In this document: one piece after another, positions 25,527 to 34,575 of the stretch | How the letters are laid out: each line of letters opens with the position of its first letter | Position numbering within the stretch: position 1 is the stretch's first letter | Source of the DNA: Psychromonas sp. B3M02 | Lineage (GTDB): Bacteria; Pseudomonadota; Gammaproteobacteria; Enterobacterales; Psychromonadaceae | DNA length: 45,509 nucleotides | Direction of reading: 5' to 3' | Assembly: GCF_003318165.1 (NCBI RefSeq) | Contig: NZ_QOCB01000136.1 | Coordinates: 1-45,509, forward strand | Notes under the pieces: generated by a model | Databases searched by the model: none | What the model saw: the letters and a program-made list of their open reading frames with translations, nothing else | What the model was told of the DNA's origin: nothing | Program-made: the position numbers and the translations under genes

Positions 25527-25558
25527 AAGGCGGCTTCATTGGAACTCGCCTTTTTTTT
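25527..25558 (+). terminator. Terminator-like hairpin between gcvH and gcvP
   Basis: A 6-bp stem (AAGGCG / CGCCTT) with a 14-nt loop is followed by eight Ts. The short stem and large loop suggest partial termination or attenuation, which would give more gcvH than gcvP message. If it were fully efficient, gcvP would need its own promoter within about 35 bp, for which I see no clear candidate. Confidence 0.65.
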
Positions 25559-25591
25559 AAACATAACTTACTGCGACTGTTTAGGATGAAT

Positions 25592-28519
25592 ATGACTGCC
25601 AACACATTACTTGACTTATTAAGTGACCAACAAGAATTTGCAACACGCCATAATGGCCCTGACTCAACTCAGCAACAAACTATGCTGGAAACCATTGGTG
25701 CAGACAGTTTAGACCAATTGATTGATCAAACCGTACCTGCCGCTATCCGTCTTAAAGACAAGATAAACCTTGCTAAACCACAAAGTGAATCAGCAATGTT
25801 GGCGTCATTAAAAACCATCGCAGAAAAGAATGTGGTTAACCGTAGTTTCATCGGTCAAGGTTACTACAACACCTTAACGCCTAACGTAATATTACGTAAT
25901 GTGTTAGAAAACCCAGGTTGGTACACAGCTTACACGCCATACCAACCAGAGATTTCACAGGGTCGTTTAGAATCATTACTGAACTACCAACAAGCTGTGA
26001 TGGATTTAACTGCAATGGATTTAGCCAACGCCTCTCTTTTAGATGAAGCGACTGCAGCTGCTGAATCAATGACACTCAGTAAGCGTGCGAGTAAAAATAA
26101 AAGCAACGCCTTCTTTGTGAGCAATGATTTACACCCACAAACTGTTGATGTGATCCGCACTCGTGCTGAATATATCGGTTTTGAGATTATTACTGGTAGT
26201 GTTGAAGAATTAGAGCAGCACGATGTGTTTGGTGCCATTCTTCAATACCCAAGCACCACTGGTAACGTGACTGACTTAACTGACGTTATTGAAAAAGCAC
26301 ATGCTAAAAAAACCTTAGTTACCGTTGCTTCTGACCTATTAGCGTTAACTGTATTAAAAGCACCTGGTGAAATGGGCGCAGACGTGGTGATTGGTAGTGC
26401 ACAACGTTTTGGTGTACCAATGGGCTTTGGTGGTCCACATGCAGGCTTCATGGCAACACGTGATAAATTCAAGCGTACCATGCCTGGTCGAGTAATTGGT
26501 GTATCAAGAGACAGCAAAGGCAAACAAGCCTTACGTATGGCAATGCAAACACGTGAGCAACATATTCGCCGTGAAAAAGCCATGTCTAACATCTGTACTG
26601 CACAGGCATTATTAGCAAACATGGCCGCATTTTATGCACTTTACCATGGTCCTGAAGGTTTATTAAAAATTGGTCGCCGTGTACACCACTACACAGCCGT
26701 ACTTGCCGCTGCTTTACAAAGTGAAGGTATCGAACTAGAAAACACCGCGTTCTTTGATACGATCACAATTAACACTAATGAGCATACTAAAGCGATTTAT
26801 CATCGTGCATTGGCAGAAGGGATGAACTTACGTAAGTTCCCTGCAGTACCTAATGATGCAGACAATACAACAACAGATAATACACCAATTAAATTGGGAA
26901 TCAGCCTAGATGAAACCACTACAGTAAAAGATGTAGAAGACCTAATTCTAGCAATAACAGGCAAAGCATTAAGTGTTAGTGACTTTAGCGAAACCATTGC
27001 ACAAGATGAATTTGCAGCTATTCCAACAGCGTGTCGTCGTACCAGCAAATACCTAACACACCCAGTTTTCTCAGCACATCATAGTGAAACACAAATGATG
27101 CGCTACATGAAAAAACTAGAAAATAAAGATTATTCATTAACTCACGGTATGATCCCGCTAGGTAGCTGTACCATGAAGTTAAATGCAGCAGCTGAAATGC
27201 TACCAGTCACCTGGCCTGAATTTGGTCAGATGCATCCGTTCGCCCCTACAGAACAAAGCTTTGGTTACCAAGAACTAGCTGAAAAACTATCTGCTATGTT
27301 ATGTGAAATCACAGGTTATGATGGTATGTCATTACAACCAAACTCTGGTGCACAGGGTGAATACGCAGGTTTAATTGCTATTCAGCGTTACCATCAAAGT
27401 AACGGTGATTCGCATCGTAATGTTTGTTTGATCCCAAGTTCAGCTCACGGTACTAACCCTGCATCTGCGGCAATGGTATCAATGAAAGTTGTGGTTGTTG
27501 GCTGTGATGATGAAGGTAATATCGACCACGCTGACCTTAAAGCTAAAATTGATAAGCATCGTGATAACCTGTCGTGCATCATGATCACCTACCCTTCTAC
27601 ACACGGTGTATATGAAGAAGCAATTCAAGAAGTATGTGATTGGGTACATGAAGCTGGTGGTCAAGTTTACCTAGACGGCGCTAACATGAATGCACAAGTT
27701 GGTATAACAACACCAGGCTTTATCGGCTCTGACGTCTCACACCTTAACTTGCATAAAACATTCTGTATTCCACACGGTGGTGGTGGCCCAGGTATGGGAC
27801 CAATTGGTGTTAAAGCACACCTTATTCCATTCCTACCAGGACACATTGAAGTCACTGAATCTGCAGATAATAAACACTATGCAGTATCAGCAGCAGAGTT
27901 AGGTTCAGCATCAATCTTGCCTATTTCATACGCTTATATTGCAATGATGGGCGAACAAGGTTTAACGCAAGCAACTAAACTAGCAATCTTAAACGCCAAC
28001 TACGTAATGGAGCGTTTACGCCCTCATTACCCGGTTTTATACCTAGGTAAAGAAGGCCGTGTTGCTCACGAATGTATTATTGATATTCGTCCAATTGAGG
28101 CAGTATCTGGCATTTCTGGTGAAGATATCGCAAAACGTCTAATGGATTATGGCTTCCATGCACCAACGATGTCATTCCCGGTTGCTGGTACATTGATGAT
28201 TGAACCAACAGAATCAGAAAACCTAACCGAGTTAGATAGATTCTGTGATGCAATGATCGCAATCCGCAACGAGATCAAACAAGTCGAATCAGGTGAATAC
28301 ACACTAGAAGACAACCCACTAGTTAATGCACCTCATACTCAAGTTGACCTAATGGAAACAGAATGGACACACACTTACTCACGTGAGGTTGCGTGTTTCC
28401 CATCTGAATTCAGTAAAGGCGCTAAATATTGGCCAGCTTCAAACCGTGTAGACAATGTATTCGGCGACAGAAACTTAATCTGCTCTTGCCCAAGCATTGA
28501 AAGCTATATGGAAGATTAA
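25592..28519 (+). CDS. gcvP: Glycine dehydrogenase (decarboxylating), P protein
   Basis: A 975-residue single-chain P protein that decarboxylates glycine with PLP. The N-terminal half is the non-catalytic homologous lobe; the C-terminal half has the PLP Lys722 in [17 protein letters not shown]. The start [42 protein letters not shown] and [14 protein letters not shown] are family hallmarks. Start set at 25592 (MTANT) because AGGA lies 5 nt upstream; the ATG two codons earlier (25586) abuts that site. It works with gcvH and gcvT here; lipoamide dehydrogenase is not in the window. Confidence 0.96.
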   Translation: MTANTLLDLLSDQQEFATRHNGPDSTQQQTMLETIGADSLDQLIDQTVPAAIRLKDKINLAKPQSESAMLASLKTIAEKNVVNRSFIGQGYYNTLTPNVILRNVLENPGWYTAYTPYQPEISQGRLESLLNYQQAVMDLTAMDLANASLLDEATAAAESMTLSKRASKNKSNAFFVSNDLHPQTVDVIRTRAEYIGFEIITGSVEELEQHDVFGAILQYPSTTGNVTDLTDVIEKAHAKKTLVTVASDLLALTVLKAPGEMGADVVIGSAQRFGVPMGFGGPHAGFMATRDKFKRTMPGRVIGVSRDSKGKQALRMAMQTREQHIRREKAMSNICTAQALLANMAAFYALYHGPEGLLKIGRRVHHYTAVLAAALQSEGIELENTAFFDTITINTNEHTKAIYHRALAEGMNLRKFPAVPNDADNTTTDNTPIKLGISLDETTTVKDVEDLILAITGKALSVSDFSETIAQDEFAAIPTACRRTSKYLTHPVFSAHHSETQMMRYMKKLENKDYSLTHGMIPLGSCTMKLNAAAEMLPVTWPEFGQMHPFAPTEQSFGYQELAEKLSAMLCEITGYDGMSLQPNSGAQGEYAGLIAIQRYHQSNGDSHRNVCLIPSSAHGTNPASAAMVSMKVVVVGCDDEGNIDHADLKAKIDKHRDNLSCIMITYPSTHGVYEEAIQEVCDWVHEAGGQVYLDGANMNAQVGITTPGFIGSDVSHLNLHKTFCIPHGGGGPGMGPIGVKAHLIPFLPGHIEVTESADNKHYAVSAAELGSASILPISYAYIAMMGEQGLTQATKLAILNANYVMERLRPHYPVLYLGKEGRVAHECIIDIRPIEAVSGISGEDIAKRLMDYGFHAPTMSFPVAGTLMIEPTESENLTELDRFCDAMIAIRNEIKQVESGEYTLEDNPLVNAPHTQVDLMETEWTHTYSREVACFPSEFSKGAKYWPASNRVDNVFGDRNLICSCPSIESYMED

Positions 28520-28580
28520 CTAGCCACTTAGCAATACCACTGTGTGATAAGAACATATTGTTTTTATCACATCTCATCTA

Positions 28581-28606
28581 AACGACATCTTTAATCGGGT
28601 GTCGTT
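28581..28606 (+). terminator. Probable terminator of gcvP
   Basis: A 10-bp stem (AACGACATCT / GGGTGTCGTT, with two G-U pairs) and 6-nt loop lies about 60 nt after the gcvP stop. The tail (ATTCTA) is poor in Us. A second inverted repeat, TGTGATAA/TTATCACA at 28543-28571, precedes it. Termination is likely but not certain. Confidence 0.55.
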
Positions 28607-28745
28607 ATTCTAGCCACTAATTAATAAAAATTAACCTTTTTAAAGGTCACGATTTCACTCGTTCTAAATTTCTACTTTTCGCAAAATAAGCAATAGCAAG
28701 GCATCTATTTATAAGCATAAAACACTAAATTTAAGGAGTTAAAAA

Positions 28746-29624
28746 ATGAAGGATAAAGAATCAATAGTACCCACTTATGTTATCACTGCAGACTGCCCTA
28801 GCCGCTCAGGCACAGTGGATGTTGTAACACGTTTTTTGGTTGAACAAAGCTGCTACATTAATGAAATTCACTCATTTGTGGATACCACGGAAAATAGATT
28901 TTTTATTCGTGTTGAATTTAGGTTAGATTCAGACGCCAATTTCGACCAAACTGAATTTAGTGAAAAGTTTGAACAACGCGCACAACAGTTTGCGATGAAA
29001 TGGCAACTTACACCAAGTGATTACCAATCTAAAGTAGTGATCATGGTGTCAAAGCATGACCATTGTTTAAATGACTTACTTTACCGCTACCGTACAGGCG
29101 ATCTTAATATACAAATTCCAGCGATTATCTCTAATCATCCGGACTTAGAGGAACTAGCTGACTGGCACGGAATCCCTTATTACCATTTACCAATCACCAA
29201 AGAAACCAAGCCAGATCAAGAAGCGAAAGTGTACCAAATCATTCAAGATTGTAATGCAGACCTAGTGGTTTTAGCACGTTACATGCAAGTACTCTCACAT
29301 GAAATGTCTAAAAAACTGTCAGGCAAAGCAATTAATATCCATCATTCATTATTACCTGGCTTTAAAGGTGCTAGACCTTACTATCAAGCCTACGATCGCG
29401 GTATTAAACTAGTAGGTGCAACAGCTCACTATGTGAGTGATGATCTAGATGAAGGCCCAATCATCAGCCAAAGTGTGGATACCGTAGACCACAGTTACTA
29501 CCCACAAGATTTAGCGGCAAAAGGCCGCCATATTGAATGCTTAACTTTATCCCGTGCGGTACGTTACCACATAGAAAACCGTATCTTCCTTCATGGTAAT
29601 AAAACCGTTATATTTGGTAAGTAA
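28746..29624 (+). CDS. purU: Formyltetrahydrofolate deformylase PurU
   Basis: A 292-residue enzyme that hydrolyses 10-formyl-THF to THF and formate. An N-terminal ACT domain (about residues 8-85), which in E. coli binds the regulators glycine and methionine, is followed by a formyltransferase-like domain with the catalytic triad region INIHHSLLPGFKGARPY and Asp in DLDEGPII. AAGGAG lies 7 nt before the ATG. It follows gcvP in the same direction. The pairing makes sense: PurU recycles THF when one-carbon units from glycine cleavage are in excess. Confidence 0.93.
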   Translation: MKDKESIVPTYVITADCPSRSGTVDVVTRFLVEQSCYINEIHSFVDTTENRFFIRVEFRLDSDANFDQTEFSEKFEQRAQQFAMKWQLTPSDYQSKVVIMVSKHDHCLNDLLYRYRTGDLNIQIPAIISNHPDLEELADWHGIPYYHLPITKETKPDQEAKVYQIIQDCNADLVVLARYMQVLSHEMSKKLSGKAINIHHSLLPGFKGARPYYQAYDRGIKLVGATAHYVSDDLDEGPIISQSVDTVDHSYYPQDLAAKGRHIECLTLSRAVRYHIENRIFLHGNKTVIFGK

Positions 29625-29945
29625 GGAATCTAAGTATCCAACGCGCTCATTGAGATTTTTTATAAAAGAAATAGTTAGTAAGAATTACAACCTAAAATTT
29701 TAGGTCACTTTAACTTATTAATCATAGTCGGACGCAATGTTTACGAGCAGAAATAGCGAAAATGTCTTTTGTTGTTAAGTGTTAATGAAGCTTGTGACTT
29801 TAATGAAGTTTGTGACAAGTATTAATTCCAGATAAAAAATAGGCAAACATTATATGGTTGCCTATTTCAAATGCTCGTGTGTGTGATTTTTGAACTATAT
29901 AAGGTTTTGAGAATGTCTAACAATCAAAAGGCCATAACGCATATT
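29625..29945. other. 321-bp spacer after purU
   Basis: No gene is seen. The spacer contains the hairpin at 29837-29867, which reads as a terminator on the - strand. A direct repeat of AATGAAG(C/T)TTGTGAC occurs at about 29786-29815. Confidence 0.5.
29831..29867 (-). terminator. Terminator of the acetoacetate decarboxylase transcript
   Basis: A 10-bp stem (AAATAGGCAA / TTGCCTATTT) with an 11-nt loop is followed on the - strand by TTTTATC. It lies beyond the broken SDR gene, so the decarboxylase and SDR probably once shared one transcript ending here. Confidence 0.75.
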
Positions 29946-30107
29946 TTAATTCTCAGTAAGTATCAAAATCACTTTCGCCCCCAAAGCGACTTAGGAAATC
30001 AACTTAGAGTTGTCAAAATTCAAGATTAAAGACCTGTCACCATAAATAGACGCTAAACCAATACCAGAAGTAGCTCCGGTTATCGCGACTTTATAATCTT
30101 TAGACAT
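29946..30107 (-). pseudogene. Truncated and frameshifted SDR dehydrogenase gene
   Basis: From an ATG at 30107 the frame reads MSKDYKVAITGATSGIGLAS, the first beta strand and TGxxxGIG cofactor loop of a short-chain dehydrogenase. It then diverges and stops at 29991. A second frame just beyond reads VALGAKVILI, the expected second strand, and stops at 29946. Only about 50 of some 250 residues remain. It lies behind the acetoacetate decarboxylase gene on the same strand, so it may once have encoded a partner such as a hydroxybutyrate or alcohol dehydrogenase; that is inference. Confidence 0.75.
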
Positions 30108-30211
30108 AAATTAGCTTTTTCTCTATAATTTATTTGAGTAATGACCGCTTGGCAAATTTAGGATAAAAATAGTTAAGCAGGCGCGTTTGTTGCAAGTAAT
30201 ATTCAAGAATA

Positions 30212-30230
30212 CGGTAGGTAAAGCCTACCG
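30212..30230 (-). other. Hairpin between the decarboxylase gene and the SDR remnant
   Basis: A perfect 7-bp stem (CGGTAGG / CCTACCG) with a 5-nt loop lies 20 nt beyond the decarboxylase stop on the - strand. The tail is TATTCTTG, weakly U-rich. It may be a terminator or an intercistronic stabiliser. Confidence 0.5.
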
Positions 30231-30249
30231 GAATAATCTAAAAGCAACA

Positions 30250-31020
30250 TTACTTGGCTAAATAATCGATCAGTATTTCCGCATGAGTTAACCCAGTGTC
30301 TTTAATTTCATAATAGAGTGAGTACTGAATCTCTTTGACTGGAAGAACGCGGCCTGAATCCAATACAACATCGCCATTAATCGTTGTCTCAACTTTATTG
30401 ACTCGAACAACTTCCCCGCAAGGTCCTTTAGGTGTTGTTAGCTGTAAAGCGTCCCATCCTCTACCATCGCACGTAGGAATAGCTTTCAATAAAAACGCTG
30501 TTAAGTTGGATAGGTCAGTGCCAAAAGGTAGGTTTGAAAGTGTGGTTACCTTTTTACCCATCTCATGCTTCATATCAGCTATGGTTGTACCCCAACGCTC
30601 AAATTTTACTTCCGCATTTTTTCCACCAAAATCATTAATCGTAAACATTGCATCTCGCTTTGGATAACCCGCGCCCACTTGGCCAAGCATCATCGGTAAT
30701 GCGCTGCCCTCAGGCACAATTGAACCAAGGTAAAGCTGCGATAAATAGATCCCCGATGTTTCTTCACCATTGTTTGTGAAAACAGCTGGCAAAGAAAGTA
30801 CGGCTTCCCAGTAAGTGGCAAAATTATTTACCTGTAGTAGTACATTATCTTCAGCATCTGGCATTGGCTTAACGTGGTCAGGAAGCATGCCCTTAAGAGC
30901 ATCTAAATCCGTCTTAAAGGATGTGACGTAATACTTAGCAAGGGGGAAAGTAAATGGTGGTGGTGGAGCATAGCTTAAAATTTCTTTAGGGATCACAATC
31001 TCTGTTCTTTTATTGCTCAT
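30250..31020 (-). CDS. Acetoacetate decarboxylase family protein
   Basis: A 256-residue protein of the ADC family. The predicted Schiff-base Lys121 lies in GQVGAGYPKRDAM, matching the position of the catalytic Lys of clostridial ADC. The N-terminal PPPPFTFPLAKYYV and the Glu-containing VPEGSALPMML segment support the assignment. Clostridial ADC forms acetone and CO2 from acetoacetate; many family members act on other beta-keto or aldehyde substrates, so the reaction is unproven here. AAGGA precedes the ATG. Divergent from a TetR regulator with palindromes between them, and followed by a broken SDR gene. Confidence 0.8.
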   Translation of the reverse strand: MSNKRTEIVIPKEILSYAPPPPFTFPLAKYYVTSFKTDLDALKGMLPDHVKPMPDAEDNVLLQVNNFATYWEAVLSLPAVFTNNGEETSGIYLSQLYLGSIVPEGSALPMMLGQVGAGYPKRDAMFTINDFGGKNAEVKFERWGTTIADMKHEMGKKVTTLSNLPFGTDLSNLTAFLLKAIPTCDGRGWDALQLTTPKGPCGEVVRVNKVETTINGDVVLDSGRVLPVKEIQYSLYYEIKDTGLTHAEILIDYLAK

Positions 31021-31161
31021 TGTTTTTTCCTTTATTTTACATGCCTAGAGTATCAATCGATCGCGTAATACTGATTAAGCAATGGGTATATTTTCAATTG
31101 TTGCTTGCGGTTTATGTTTTAATATTTTGTGATTTCACTCTAATTTGCTTTAAACTTCCGG

Positions 31162-31177
31162 TGAGACACTTGTCTCA
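31162..31177. promoter_or_regulatory. Palindrome in the ADC/tetR divergent spacer
   Basis: TGAGACACTTGTCTCA has two 7-bp arms around a 2-bp centre. Its location between divergent genes and its symmetry suit a TetR-family operator. It would lie near the promoter for either gene. Confidence 0.6.
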
Positions 31178-31232
31178 TCTAGTTATTGAAATATATTACT
31201 CGCTCTCTTGTCCGTCTATAAAAAAAGCAAAG

Positions 31233-31260
31233 ATGAAACAAATTGGTTAATTTGTTTCAT
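31233..31260. promoter_or_regulatory. Perfect 12+4+12 palindrome just upstream of tetR
   Basis: Arms ATGAAACAAATT and AATTTGTTTCAT flank GGTT, ending 17 bp before the TetR start codon. This is the strongest operator candidate for autorepression. No U-tract follows, so a terminator is unlikely. It differs from the palindrome at 31162-31177, so two proteins may act here. Confidence 0.7.
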
Positions 31261-31277
31261 GGTTAACGAGGTTCGAT

Positions 31278-31847
31278 ATGGAAATAAAAGACTATAAGCT
31301 CTTTGGCATAACAAAAACGCAAGCGAGTATCGTTAATGTCATGCTAAGGCTACTTCAAAATCATTCACTTCAGGCCCTACCTATTACAACGATATGTATG
31401 GAGGCGGATGTGGGTCGAGCAACGTTTTATCGGCATTTTGAATCTAAAGAAGATATTATAAAATTATATCTACGCGTAGTAACGGATAGATATTTTTCTA
31501 TAGTCCAAGACATTTCAAATCTTACGATAGAAAAGCTGGCGGGCACTTATTTTGAATATTGGAGTACGGAAAAAGCGTTTATAGATATTGTCTATAAAAA
31601 TAATATGTCGATGCTGCTTCTTGAAGAAAATCAATATATTGAAAAGCATATTCAGGCTTTAAATTCGAATGTTTTTCCACAATTGAGTGATGAATTTACC
31701 GAGTTGGAAAACTATTACTTTCATTCATTTTATTTTGCAGGTTTTTGGCGACTGATCTTCTTATGGGCGAGCCGGAACTACCAAGAAACGGTTGACGAGA
31801 TGACAGCCATTTTTTTGAAAATCCACAATTCAAGAGGTGAAAGCTAA
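31278..31847 (+). CDS. TetR/AcrR-family transcriptional regulator
   Basis: A 189-residue TetR-family protein. The N-terminal helix-turn-helix (about residues 14-55) reads LPITTICMEADVGRATFYRHFESKEDII, a close match to the family. The C-terminal ligand domain is divergent and rich in aromatic residues. CGAGG lies 6 nt before the ATG. It is divergent from the acetoacetate decarboxylase gene and probably represses that gene and itself through the palindromes in the spacer; the ligand is unknown. A terminator hairpin overlaps its stop codon. Confidence 0.88.
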   Translation: MEIKDYKLFGITKTQASIVNVMLRLLQNHSLQALPITTICMEADVGRATFYRHFESKEDIIKLYLRVVTDRYFSIVQDISNLTIEKLAGTYFEYWSTEKAFIDIVYKNNMSMLLLEENQYIEKHIQALNSNVFPQLSDEFTELENYYFHSFYFAGFWRLIFLWASRNYQETVDEMTAIFLKIHNSRGES

Positions 31848-31865
31848 TTAAATGGTAGCTTTTTT
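31840..31865 (+). terminator. Terminator of the TetR gene
   Basis: A 7-bp stem (AAAGCTA / TAGCTTT) with a 9-nt loop is followed by more Ts and overlaps the stop codon of the TetR gene. Confidence 0.75.
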
Positions 31866-32070
31866 GTATCTGGTGTTAGCATCTCTAGATCCTTCTCAGC
31901 CTCTGATTTCAATTAGTATTTAAAAACGTCAATATCTTTAGATAATAAATACCCTGTTAGAGACCTTATTAGCCAAGTAATAAGGTAGCCCCTCTTAAAA
32001 TTTTTATAATTTTTTCCAAAGTCTAAATTTAAATCATGTAGAGTTGACGGCCCGCATAACCGGCAAAAAT

Positions 32071-33270
32071 CTATTGGAATTTAGCTAACCATTGAATACA
32101 ACGCGCTGCATCACGGTTCTCATAAGTTTCAATTGCGGCTTCAAGCTCAAGAGAATAGTCAGATTCATTATCATTTCCTATAGCGTTTAAACGCATAGTG
32201 TACCAAGCCGTTATTCCTCCCTCAGGTACGCTTGTAAATCGAGGAAACATGGGATTGTTACCTGTATGATTTAACCAGTTATTCGCTAACGTGGGATCTA
32301 AAGCTAAAGCGCGAGCAATACCGACCATATCGGCAGCATGGCTTTGTAATGATGTAATGGCTTCTTCCCGTGTTTTAAAGCCTCCCGTAACCACAATAGG
32401 GATACTGGTGCGTTGCTTTGCTTTTTTAGAGAAATCAATAAAATAAGGACCTTTAGTTAAGCTATCTGAGCTAGATTTTGCTCCCGGGAAATAGGAGCCT
32501 CCGCTTATTTCTATCAGGTCGATTGTGGTTTTATCAAGTATAGACATGGCTGATAATGCGTCTTGTTGTGTTAACCCCCCTTCTAATTGGTCTGTACAAT
32601 TAATTTTAATGCCAATAGGGAACTTCTCGCCCACAACACTGCGGACTTTATCAATGATATCAATAATGATTTTGCATCGAGATAATATATCCCCCGCATA
32701 CATATCGTTACGATGATTAAACAATGGCGATAAAAATTGGCTCAGTAAAAAACCATGTCCAGCATGGATTTGAACGCCACTAAATCCAACTTCTTTAGCT
32801 AACATTGCCGCTTTAGCATAGATGTTTGGTAACTGAGCAACTTCAGCTTCAGACATGCCCGCACATTCAAAATTATCAATTTTTAAGGCTGATGGGCCTT
32901 TAGGCTGACTTATTGTTGGGTGCGAAAGCCCACCTGCATGTCCTAATTGAGCCCAAATATGTGCACCGTTCACTTTGGCTTTCGAGGTCAATGATTGCAA
33001 TTTTTTTAGATTTGATTGTTCACATAGGACAAGATTACTAGGTCTTTCTGGAAATTTAGGGTCCACTTGTACTTCGCCAATAATGGATAAACCCACTCCA
33101 CCTTCAGCCCACTTTTCATAAAGACGAGCTTGAGCGTCAGTAGGATTACCTTGCCCATCTGCAAGTGAATCTGACATTGCTGATTTAACAATTCTATTCT
33201 TTAGTACTACTCCACATGGGAGATTAAGTGGTTGGCTAAGCATATTAATCGGCTCTTCGGTGGTGGGCAT
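32071..33270 (-). CDS. Old Yellow Enzyme-family NADH:flavin oxidoreductase
   Basis: A 399-residue FMN-dependent TIM-barrel oxidoreductase. The N-terminal LNLPCGVVLKNRIVKSAMSD, IWAQLGHAGG, FSGVQIHAGHGFLLSQFLSP with the two substrate-binding His residues, SRCKIIIDIIDKVR and VVTGGFKTREEA with FMN-phosphate binding are characteristic. No C-terminal iron-sulfur/FAD domain of 2,4-dienoyl-CoA reductase is present, so it is the short OYE type. It probably reduces an activated C=C bond with NAD(P)H. GAGG lies 5-6 nt before the ATG. Divergent from a LysR regulator, which likely controls it in response to an electrophile. Confidence 0.88.
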   Translation of the reverse strand: MPTTEEPINMLSQPLNLPCGVVLKNRIVKSAMSDSLADGQGNPTDAQARLYEKWAEGGVGLSIIGEVQVDPKFPERPSNLVLCEQSNLKKLQSLTSKAKVNGAHIWAQLGHAGGLSHPTISQPKGPSALKIDNFECAGMSEAEVAQLPNIYAKAAMLAKEVGFSGVQIHAGHGFLLSQFLSPLFNHRNDMYAGDILSRCKIIIDIIDKVRSVVGEKFPIGIKINCTDQLEGGLTQQDALSAMSILDKTTIDLIEISGGSYFPGAKSSSDSLTKGPYFIDFSKKAKQRTSIPIVVTGGFKTREEAITSLQSHAADMVGIARALALDPTLANNWLNHTGNNPMFPRFTSVPEGGITAWYTMRLNAIGNDNESDYSLELEAAIETYENRDAARCIQWLAKFQ

Positions 33271-33379
33271 ATCGACCTCATGTATTTAATCTTTGCATCA
33301 GTTGTTAAAGACATTATGAACAATTTTTATTAAACTAAAATAGCCTAGTAACATAAACACTATTAAAAATAAGTTAACA

Positions 33380-34267
33380 ATGAACACTTCCGATATAAAT
33401 CTTTTTATTCGAATTGTCGAAACCGGCAGTATCACTAAAGTTGCCAAGCAACAAGGTCTCACTACGGCTGCAGTCAGCTCAGCATTAAAGCGCTTAGAGA
33501 AACAGCTTGATCTTCAATTGCTGATCAGGACAACCAGGCAATTACGAATTACACCTCAAGGTGAGCAATTCTTATTTCATTCTAGGCAAGCATTACGCAC
33601 ATTAGAACAAGGCCGCATCTCAGCTCAGCAGCTACAAGGACAAATTGGTGGTAAGTTACGCCTGTCTATTTCATCAGATTTAGGGAGAAATTCTGCATTA
33701 CCTTGGATAGATGAATTACTAGATCTTCACCCCTCGTTATCGATTGATTTGAGTGCTGGAGATTCACTTTCAGACTTTTACTTGGATCAAATAGATGTTG
33801 CGCTCCGATACGGGAAACCACAGGATTCAACAATGGTTTCGTTTCATATTGCGACGCTTGAACGGATCACCTGTGCATCTCCAAGTTATTTATCAACTTT
33901 TGGTGAGCCTATGCACCCAGACGACTTACGTGCACATAATTGTTTATTGCATCGAAAAAATGGCCGTTTATTCAATCACTGGGAGTATATGGATAATGCA
34001 AAGTCTTGTAATATAAAAGTAGAAGGTAACAGAATAAGTAATGATACTGATATTGTTAGACGCTGGGCAATTAGTGGAAAAGGCATAGCGTACCGTTCGC
34101 AAATAGATGTTAGGTCAGATTTACACAATGGTACTTTAGTGGAAGTGTTACCTCAATACCCGTCTCCCTCTATAGAATTACATTTAGTTTGTCCAAGTAG
34201 TAAACAAGTTAGTCCAGCAGTTATTGAACTGAGGGAGTTATTGAGAAAAAAATTAGTGATGTACTAG
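33380..34267 (+). CDS. LysR-family transcriptional regulator
   Basis: A 295-residue LysR protein. The winged helix-turn-helix spans about residues 1-60 (ITKVAKQQGLTTAAVSSALKRLEKQL), followed by the linker helix and a LysR_substrate domain (about 88-290) of the DsdC/AaeR-like type that reads IDVALRYGKPQDSTM and HNCLLHRKNG. It is divergent from the OYE gene across 109 bp, the classic arrangement for LysR control of a neighbour. The effector is unknown. The ribosome binding site is weak. Confidence 0.9.
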   Translation: MNTSDINLFIRIVETGSITKVAKQQGLTTAAVSSALKRLEKQLDLQLLIRTTRQLRITPQGEQFLFHSRQALRTLEQGRISAQQLQGQIGGKLRLSISSDLGRNSALPWIDELLDLHPSLSIDLSAGDSLSDFYLDQIDVALRYGKPQDSTMVSFHIATLERITCASPSYLSTFGEPMHPDDLRAHNCLLHRKNGRLFNHWEYMDNAKSCNIKVEGNRISNDTDIVRRWAISGKGIAYRSQIDVRSDLHNGTLVEVLPQYPSPSIELHLVCPSSKQVSPAVIELRELLRKKLVMY

Positions 34268-34521
34268 TTTACCCATAACTCTGGTGACTGGATTGTCTGT
34301 CCGGATAAAGCAACTCTACTTTTGAATCCTCAGGGGCAGGTCTTTCACTTTTCTGACTTTAGTTGACTTCGTCTTATAGCAATCCAACATAATCCACCCT
34401 CCCGCATTCATTTTATAGAATGCTTTTATTGCATATGTAAGTCTTACAACCGTCCTGTATTTATTGCATGTAACTTAGTCTGAACCATCACTTAACCCCT
34501 TTAATATCAGGCAATTAAAAT
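34268..34521. other. Spacer with a possible decayed repeat fragment
   Basis: No intact gene. On the - strand, about 34290-34400, all three frames give short peptide-like runs broken by stops (for example KVRKVKDLPLRIQK, then a stop). This looks like a decayed coding or repeat sequence; an IS remnant is possible but not shown. A hairpin (GCATTC / GAATGC, 34404-34423) and a 13-bp palindrome TGTAAGTCTTACA (34436-34448) follow; both are 100-145 bp upstream of the predicted start of the next gene's transcript. Confidence 0.4.
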
Positions 34522-34537
34522 TGGAACAGTAGTTGCA
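34522..34537 (+). promoter_or_regulatory. Candidate sigma-54 promoter of the MAPEG gene
   Basis: TGGAACAGTAGTTGCA matches TGGCAC-N5-TTGCA with one substitution, and GG and GC are 10 bp apart. Predicted start is near 34548, 28 nt before the ATG. The palindrome at 34436-34448 lies about 100-112 bp upstream, a suitable enhancer position. The activator is unknown. Confidence 0.6.
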
Positions 34538-34575
34538 CCTGTAATATCACTGAATTGATAGAAAGGAAAATAAAG

